A stretch of DNA of 64,000 bases from NCBI GenBank assembly GCA_003243445.1, contig QFQQ01000025.1:1-64000 (forward strand). The letters run 5' to 3'. Positions 60,897 through 64,000 of this stretch are shown here, piece after piece; the stretch's first letter is position 1; every line of letters begins with the position of its first letter. This DNA is from Citrobacter freundii. GTDB taxonomy: Bacteria > Bacteroidota > Bacteroidia > Chitinophagales > Chitinophagaceae. The translations under genes were made by a program, and so were the position numbers. The notes beneath the pieces were generated by a model. The model was given only the letters and a program-made list of their open reading frames with translations, ran no database searches and was not told where the DNA came from.

Positions 60897-60904
60897 TACT
60901 TTTG
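60897..60904 (+). promoter_or_regulatory. -7 box of the DUF6580 gene
   Basis: TACTTTTG, matching TAnnTTTG, 33 nt before the ATG at 60938. I looked for a cobalamin riboswitch in this leader and saw none. Confidence 0.45.
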
Positions 60905-60937
60905 CTTATCGCGTTAAAGCGGAATAAATCTTAATGT

Positions 60938-61534
60938 ATGAAGTTTAATAAATCAACCATATGGGCATTTGTCATTCTTTTGCTGACCGCGGCATTGTAC
61001 CGCAGTTGGGATGGACGTCCTTTTGGTTTTGCTCCTCAGATGGCCATGGCTCTCTTTGGAGGCGCTGTGATCAAAGACAAACGTTTCGCCGTTCTTTTAC
61101 CAATATTGTCGCTGTTCCTGTCGGATGTATTGTACCAGGTGCTTTACATGAACGGACTTAGCACCATACAGGGTTTTTATGAAGGTCAATGGTTGAACTA
61201 TCTGCTTTTTGTTGGCATTACTTTCTTTGGTATGCTGATGAAGAAGATCGATCTCAAGAACGTAGTTGGTTTCAGCATCAGCGGTTCGCTGATCTATTTC
61301 CTTGCATCTAACTTCGCCGTATGGGCCGGTGGCGGCGGTTTCCAACGCCCGAAGACTTTTAGCGGTCTGCTGCAATGCTATGGCGATGCGCTGGCTTTTG
61401 TACGCGATTATGGCCTGATCAAAGGGTTCGTGGGCAACCAGCTGATCGGTGATCTGTTCTTCTGTTTCCTGCTCTTCGGAATTTATGCACTTGCAAAAAA
61501 CTATTTCATCCGTACAGAGGTGAAAACAGCTTAG
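60938..61534 (+). CDS. DUF6580 family putative transport protein
   Basis: 198 residues with about five membrane helices (10-25, 33-50, 55-75, 82-100, 115-135, last near 170-185). Motifs: RPFGFAPQMAMALFGGAVIKDKRFA and SNFAVWAGGGGFQRPKTFSGLLQCYGDALAF. The latter matches the conserved core of DUF6580, a family resembling S-components of ECF vitamin transporters. In other Bacteroidota I recall relatives near a Dph6-like ATPase, as here (convergent at 61660), but the substrate is unknown. Confidence 0.82.
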   Translation: MKFNKSTIWAFVILLLTAALYRSWDGRPFGFAPQMAMALFGGAVIKDKRFAVLLPILSLFLSDVLYQVLYMNGLSTIQGFYEGQWLNYLLFVGITFFGMLMKKIDLKNVVGFSISGSLIYFLASNFAVWAGGGGFQRPKTFSGLLQCYGDALAFVRDYGLIKGFVGNQLIGDLFFCFLLFGIYALAKNYFIRTEVKTA

Positions 61535-61539
61535 GCATT

Positions 61540-61662
61540 GTTGAGGTTTGAGAGGTTCCAGAAGTTCCAGAGGTTCTTCATACGGCAGATCTGCCAGACC
61601 AGTGCAGACGTTTCAAATTGCGGTAGCAACCCTTGGAACTCCTGGAACCTTTCAAACCTTTA
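61540..61662. repeat. Nonamer inverted-repeat element B13
   Basis: Left arm 61540-61577, right arm 61615-61662 beginning ATTGCGGTAGCAACC. It reaches the stop codon of the convergent Dph6-like gene. Confidence 0.85.
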
Positions 61663-62322
61663 ACCCGACAGATCTTCAAGTGCGGCAAACCAGTAGTTGT
61701 CATGCTTCAGTTTTTCTGTGATCTTCACATGAATTCTCTCTGTAAAAAGCGGGCAGTTCACTACCAGCGTATGAAACTCTCCATTTTCCCCGCATGGATC
61801 TATTCCCATCTTCTCAAGTTCATCCACCAGCGGTTTATCGATCGTTTTACCAATAAAGCGCTCGCCCATTGTTTCATTACAACTAACAATGACCGTCTCA
61901 ATGCCCGCGTCCAGCATTTCCAGCACCAGTTTTTTCCGGTCCTGCAGCCATAGTGGCAATAAAGCCTGAAGGCCTGCATTGCCGCAGACCTTTTCCTCCC
62001 AGTCACGGTGAGCCTGCAGATCAATATCACCGAATACAGCAGTATCCACCTTGTAAAGATCTTTCAGTAACACAAGTGCACCGATGAACTTGTGCTCGTA
62101 TTCATTCCATGAACTGCTGATTAGATGAACGGGCAACTTTGCGCGCGAAGCCTGTTGCTGCAAAATAGAAGAGGGGATACCATGCGAGCGGGAGATCTTC
62201 CCTTCTTCATTCAATACATTTAATAAGACCCGCGGTCTGTATCCCTGCGAGATGGCTTTGATCAGTGCAAAGCAACTGTCTTTGCCGCCGCTCCATGAGC
62301 AAAGTGCATTTAGTTTTTCCAT
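61660..62322 (-). CDS. Dph6-related ATP pyrophosphatase (diphthine-ammonia ligase-like)
   Basis: 220 residues. N-type ATP pyrophosphatase: SWSGGKDSCFALIKA (PP-loop SGGKDS, residues 11-16), SRSHGIPSSILQQQA, and the C-terminal CGENGEFHTLVVNCPLF, which is the family signature. The eukaryotic relative amidates diphthine on elongation factor 2; bacteria lack diphthamide, so the bacterial substrate is another carboxylate, unknown. Starts 3 bp after the rnhA stop; co-transcribed. Confidence 0.9.
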   Translation of the reverse strand: MEKLNALCSWSGGKDSCFALIKAISQGYRPRVLLNVLNEEGKISRSHGIPSSILQQQASRAKLPVHLISSSWNEYEHKFIGALVLLKDLYKVDTAVFGDIDLQAHRDWEEKVCGNAGLQALLPLWLQDRKKLVLEMLDAGIETVIVSCNETMGERFIGKTIDKPLVDELEKMGIDPCGENGEFHTLVVNCPLFTERIHVKITEKLKHDNYWFAALEDLSG

Positions 62323-62325
62323 CTG

Positions 62326-62796
62326 CTATGCGTTTCGCTCGTTCTCATAACCGGTATCGGGAACAAGATTTGCTCCGTCCGCAGCTGCGGTAGCCAGTTC
62401 ATCGCAACGGTTATTGTATGGATTGTTGGCATGGCCTTTTACCCAAACAAATTTCAATTGATGTTTTTGTGCAAGTTTCGAAAAAGTGGTCCACAGATCT
62501 TTGTTCTTTTTACCGCCTTTGAAATCTGTTGCCAGCCAGTTTTTCAACCAGCCTTGTTCAACCGCTTTCACCACATACTGGCTGTCTGAATATACGGTGA
62601 CGGCCATGCCATCTTTTTTCAGTGCCTGTAAGCCGGCGATAACGGCCATTAGTTCCATGCGGTTATTCGTCGTCAGCCGGTATCCCTGCGACAATTCCTT
62701 GCGATGCGGACCCGCCATAAGAATAGCTCCGTAACCGCCCGGCCCGGGGTTTCCGCGTGATGATCCGTCTGTGTATAGTGTGATGTTTTGAGACAT
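62326..62796 (-). CDS. rnhA: Ribonuclease HI
   Basis: 156 residues; cleaves the RNA strand of RNA-DNA hybrids. Catalytic acids: Asp10 in YTDGSSRGNPGPGGYG, Glu48 in TNNRMELMAVI, Asp71 in YSDSQYVV, and the fourth Asp in NNRCDELA (about 131). WVKGHANNPYNNR holds the His loop. Complete, followed at once by the Dph6-like gene. Confidence 0.96.
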   Translation of the reverse strand: MSQNITLYTDGSSRGNPGPGGYGAILMAGPHRKELSQGYRLTTNNRMELMAVIAGLQALKKDGMAVTVYSDSQYVVKAVEQGWLKNWLATDFKGGKKNKDLWTTFSKLAQKHQLKFVWVKGHANNPYNNRCDELATAAADGANLVPDTGYENERNA

Positions 62797-62840
62797 GGGT
62801 TTGGGAGAATGAGTTTTTAGTTAAGGTCGAAGAGCGGCTA

Positions 62841-62990
62841 ATAGGTTCAAGAGGTTTCAGTGGTTCCAGAAGTTCCAGAGGTTTGGCTTACATCAGACCT
62901 GAACTGGTTTCCAGTACAAATAAAATTTCTTTCAGATCCGGTTACGTACAACTTCTGGAACTTCTGGAACCCCTGGAACTGCTGAAACCT
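62841..62990. repeat. Nonamer inverted-repeat element B14
   Basis: Left arm 62841-62888, right arm 62941-62990. Loop end reads ATCCGGTTACGTACAAC, the same boundary variant as in elements B3 and B4. Confidence 0.85.
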
Positions 62991-62999
62991 TCTCTCTCT

Positions 63000-64000
63000 C
63001 TAAACCTGAAACACCCCGGTCTTCAACGCAGCAGTATAAGGATTATGATTTGCCGCCCTGATGCCTTCGGAGATCAGCTGCCTTGTCTGGATGGGATCGA
63101 TGATATCATCTACCCAGAGCCTTGCGGCTGCGTAATAGGGAGATGTTTGTTTTTCATAACGTCCCTTGATTTCATCCAGCAGTTGCTGTTCCTGCTGGGC
63201 AGTTACTTCTTTTCCCTGTGCTTTCATGCTGGCAACCTGTATCTGAAGTAAGGTCTTTGCCGCCTGATCTCCGCCCATCACAGCGATCTTTGCTGTTGGC
63301 CATGCATAGATAAAGCGGGGATCATAGGCTTTGCCGCACATGGCATAGTTGCCTGCTCCATAAGAATTGCCGGTGATGATGGTGAACTTTGGCACAACCG
63401 AGTTTGCCACCGCATTCACCAGTTTTGCGCCGTCTTTTATAATGCCTGCATGTTCGCTGCGGCTGCCGACCATAAAGCCGGTCACATCCTGCAGAAATAC
63501 CAGCGGGATCTTTTTCTGATTACAATTCAAAATGAAACGCGCGGCTTTATCGGCACTGTCATTATAGATCACGCCACCCATTTGCATTTCACCTTTCCTG
63601 CTCTTTACGATCTTGCGCTGATTGGCCACGATGCCCACGGCCCATCCGTCTATACGGCCGTAACCGCATACGATCGTTTTGCCATAATCTTCCTTGAACT
63701 GTTCAAATTCAGAATTGTCAACAATGCGTTCGATGATATCGATCACATCATAGGGTTTGCCATCTGCCGGGAACAGTCCATATAATTCCTGCGGATCTTT
63801 TTTGGGTGGGGCGGGAGTGGAGCGGTCAAAACCCGCTTTCTCTTTTTCTCCAAGCATGGACATGATCTTCTTTACCTGGTCGAGACATTCATGCTCGGTC
63901 TTGAATTTATAATCGGCAATACCGGAGATCTCCGTATGTGTAACTGCTCCGCCCAGTGTTTCGGCATCTATGTCTTCGCCGATCGCGGCTTTAACGAGAT
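63000..64000 (-). CDS. Acyl-CoA carboxylase beta subunit (propionyl/methylcrotonyl-CoA type), 5' part outside the window
   Basis: The frame is open to the right edge: upstream of the Met at 63863 it continues as LVKAAIGEDIDAETLGGAVT, HTEISGIADYKFKTEHECLD, so the ATG at 63863 is internal and the gene is cut by the window (about 332 residues visible of ~515-540). Carboxyltransferase marks: GGVIYNDSADKAARFI, IPLVFLQDVTGFMVG, ITGNSYGAGNYAMCGKAYDPRF and WPTAKIAVMGGDQAAKTL. It transfers CO2 from biotin to an acyl-CoA; HTEISGIADY and the GDQAA region are typical of the acetyl/propionyl/methylcrotonyl-CoA carboxylase group, substrate not decidable from this part. Confidence 0.93.
   Translation of the reverse strand, partial: LVKAAIGEDIDAETLGGAVTHTEISGIADYKFKTEHECLDQVKKIMSMLGEKEKAGFDRSTPAPPKKDPQELYGLFPADGKPYDVIDIIERIVDNSEFEQFKEDYGKTIVCGYGRIDGWAVGIVANQRKIVKSRKGEMQMGGVIYNDSADKAARFILNCNQKKIPLVFLQDVTGFMVGSRSEHAGIIKDGAKLVNAVANSVVPKFTIITGNSYGAGNYAMCGKAYDPRFIYAWPTAKIAVMGGDQAAKTLLQIQVASMKAQGKEVTAQQEQQLLDEIKGRYEKQTSPYYAAARLWVDDIIDPIQTRQLISEGIRAANHNPYTAALKTGVFQV

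Overview
The window reads as a chromosomal segment of a Bacteroidota bacterium, most likely of the Chitinophagaceae or a close relative. The signs are: promoters with the Bacteroidota -7 box TAnnTTTG just ahead of start codons; proteins with type IX secretion (T9SS) C-terminal sorting domains; carboxypeptidase-like regulatory domains and SusC-type plug fragments; a 7TMR-DISM sensor kinase; DUF2911, DUF6580 and NamZ (DUF1343) proteins; and a Crp/Fnr regulator. I see no rRNA, tRNA, transposase, prophage or CRISPR array. The gene content is mostly housekeeping and scattered metabolism in short operons.

Layout. 0.2-6 kb: LysM protein, fmt-namZ, FKBP isomerase, pepT. 6.5-14.6 kb: luciferase-like oxidoreductase, OmpA-like protein, SPFH protein, exbB-exbD-lipoprotein, prmC divergent from ribD-yigZ. 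14.9-24.2 kb: GH13 glucan-active enzyme, hydroxyacyl-CoA dehydrogenase, Mrp ATPase, PaiB-like protein, SDR, kynU, pyrF. 24.3-31.9 kb: a small membrane-protein/lipoprotein operon, an epimerase, a Crp/Fnr regulator, acyl-CoA dehydrogenase, aroK-DUF423, DISM kinase. 32.2-43.2 kb: ftsK-lolA, kdsA, threonine-dehydrogenase-like epimerase, a 1 kb gap with a likely small RNA, msrC-acyP, DinB protein, ggt. 43.5-48.2 kb: a PIG-L deacetylase, two micro membrane proteins and a sodium:solute symporter. 48.3-56.4 kb: DUF2911 protein, ECF sigma / TonB-like anti-sigma pair, vWA protein with a SusC-like N-terminus, and a tandem of T9SS cargo proteins ending in a decayed copy. 56.4-64 kb: xerD, YkgJ-like, YraN, manA, DUF6580 protein, Dph6-like/rnhA, and the 3' part of an acyl-CoA carboxylase beta subunit that runs off the right edge.

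The most unusual property is in the gaps. Almost every intergenic space above about 150 bp is filled by an inverted-repeat element whose two arms are built from short degenerate iterated units, 9 nt in some families and 7 nt in others. Several families with unrelated unit sequences share this build: two periodic arms facing each other around a 30-250 nt loop, often with a second perfect hairpin inside. Elements start at or inside a stop codon and end just before the next promoter. Some loops are conserved between copies: two inverted copies flank the GH13 gene. Others are nested or reduced to one arm. I regard this as the best candidate for an undescribed system here; its function cannot be read from sequence alone, and cyanobacterial heptameric STRR sequences are the nearest analogue I know of.

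A second strong candidate is a ~190 nt transcript on the minus strand near 39.0-39.2 kb with a complete Bacteroidota promoter, a strong intrinsic terminator and a duplicated ~20 nt motif.
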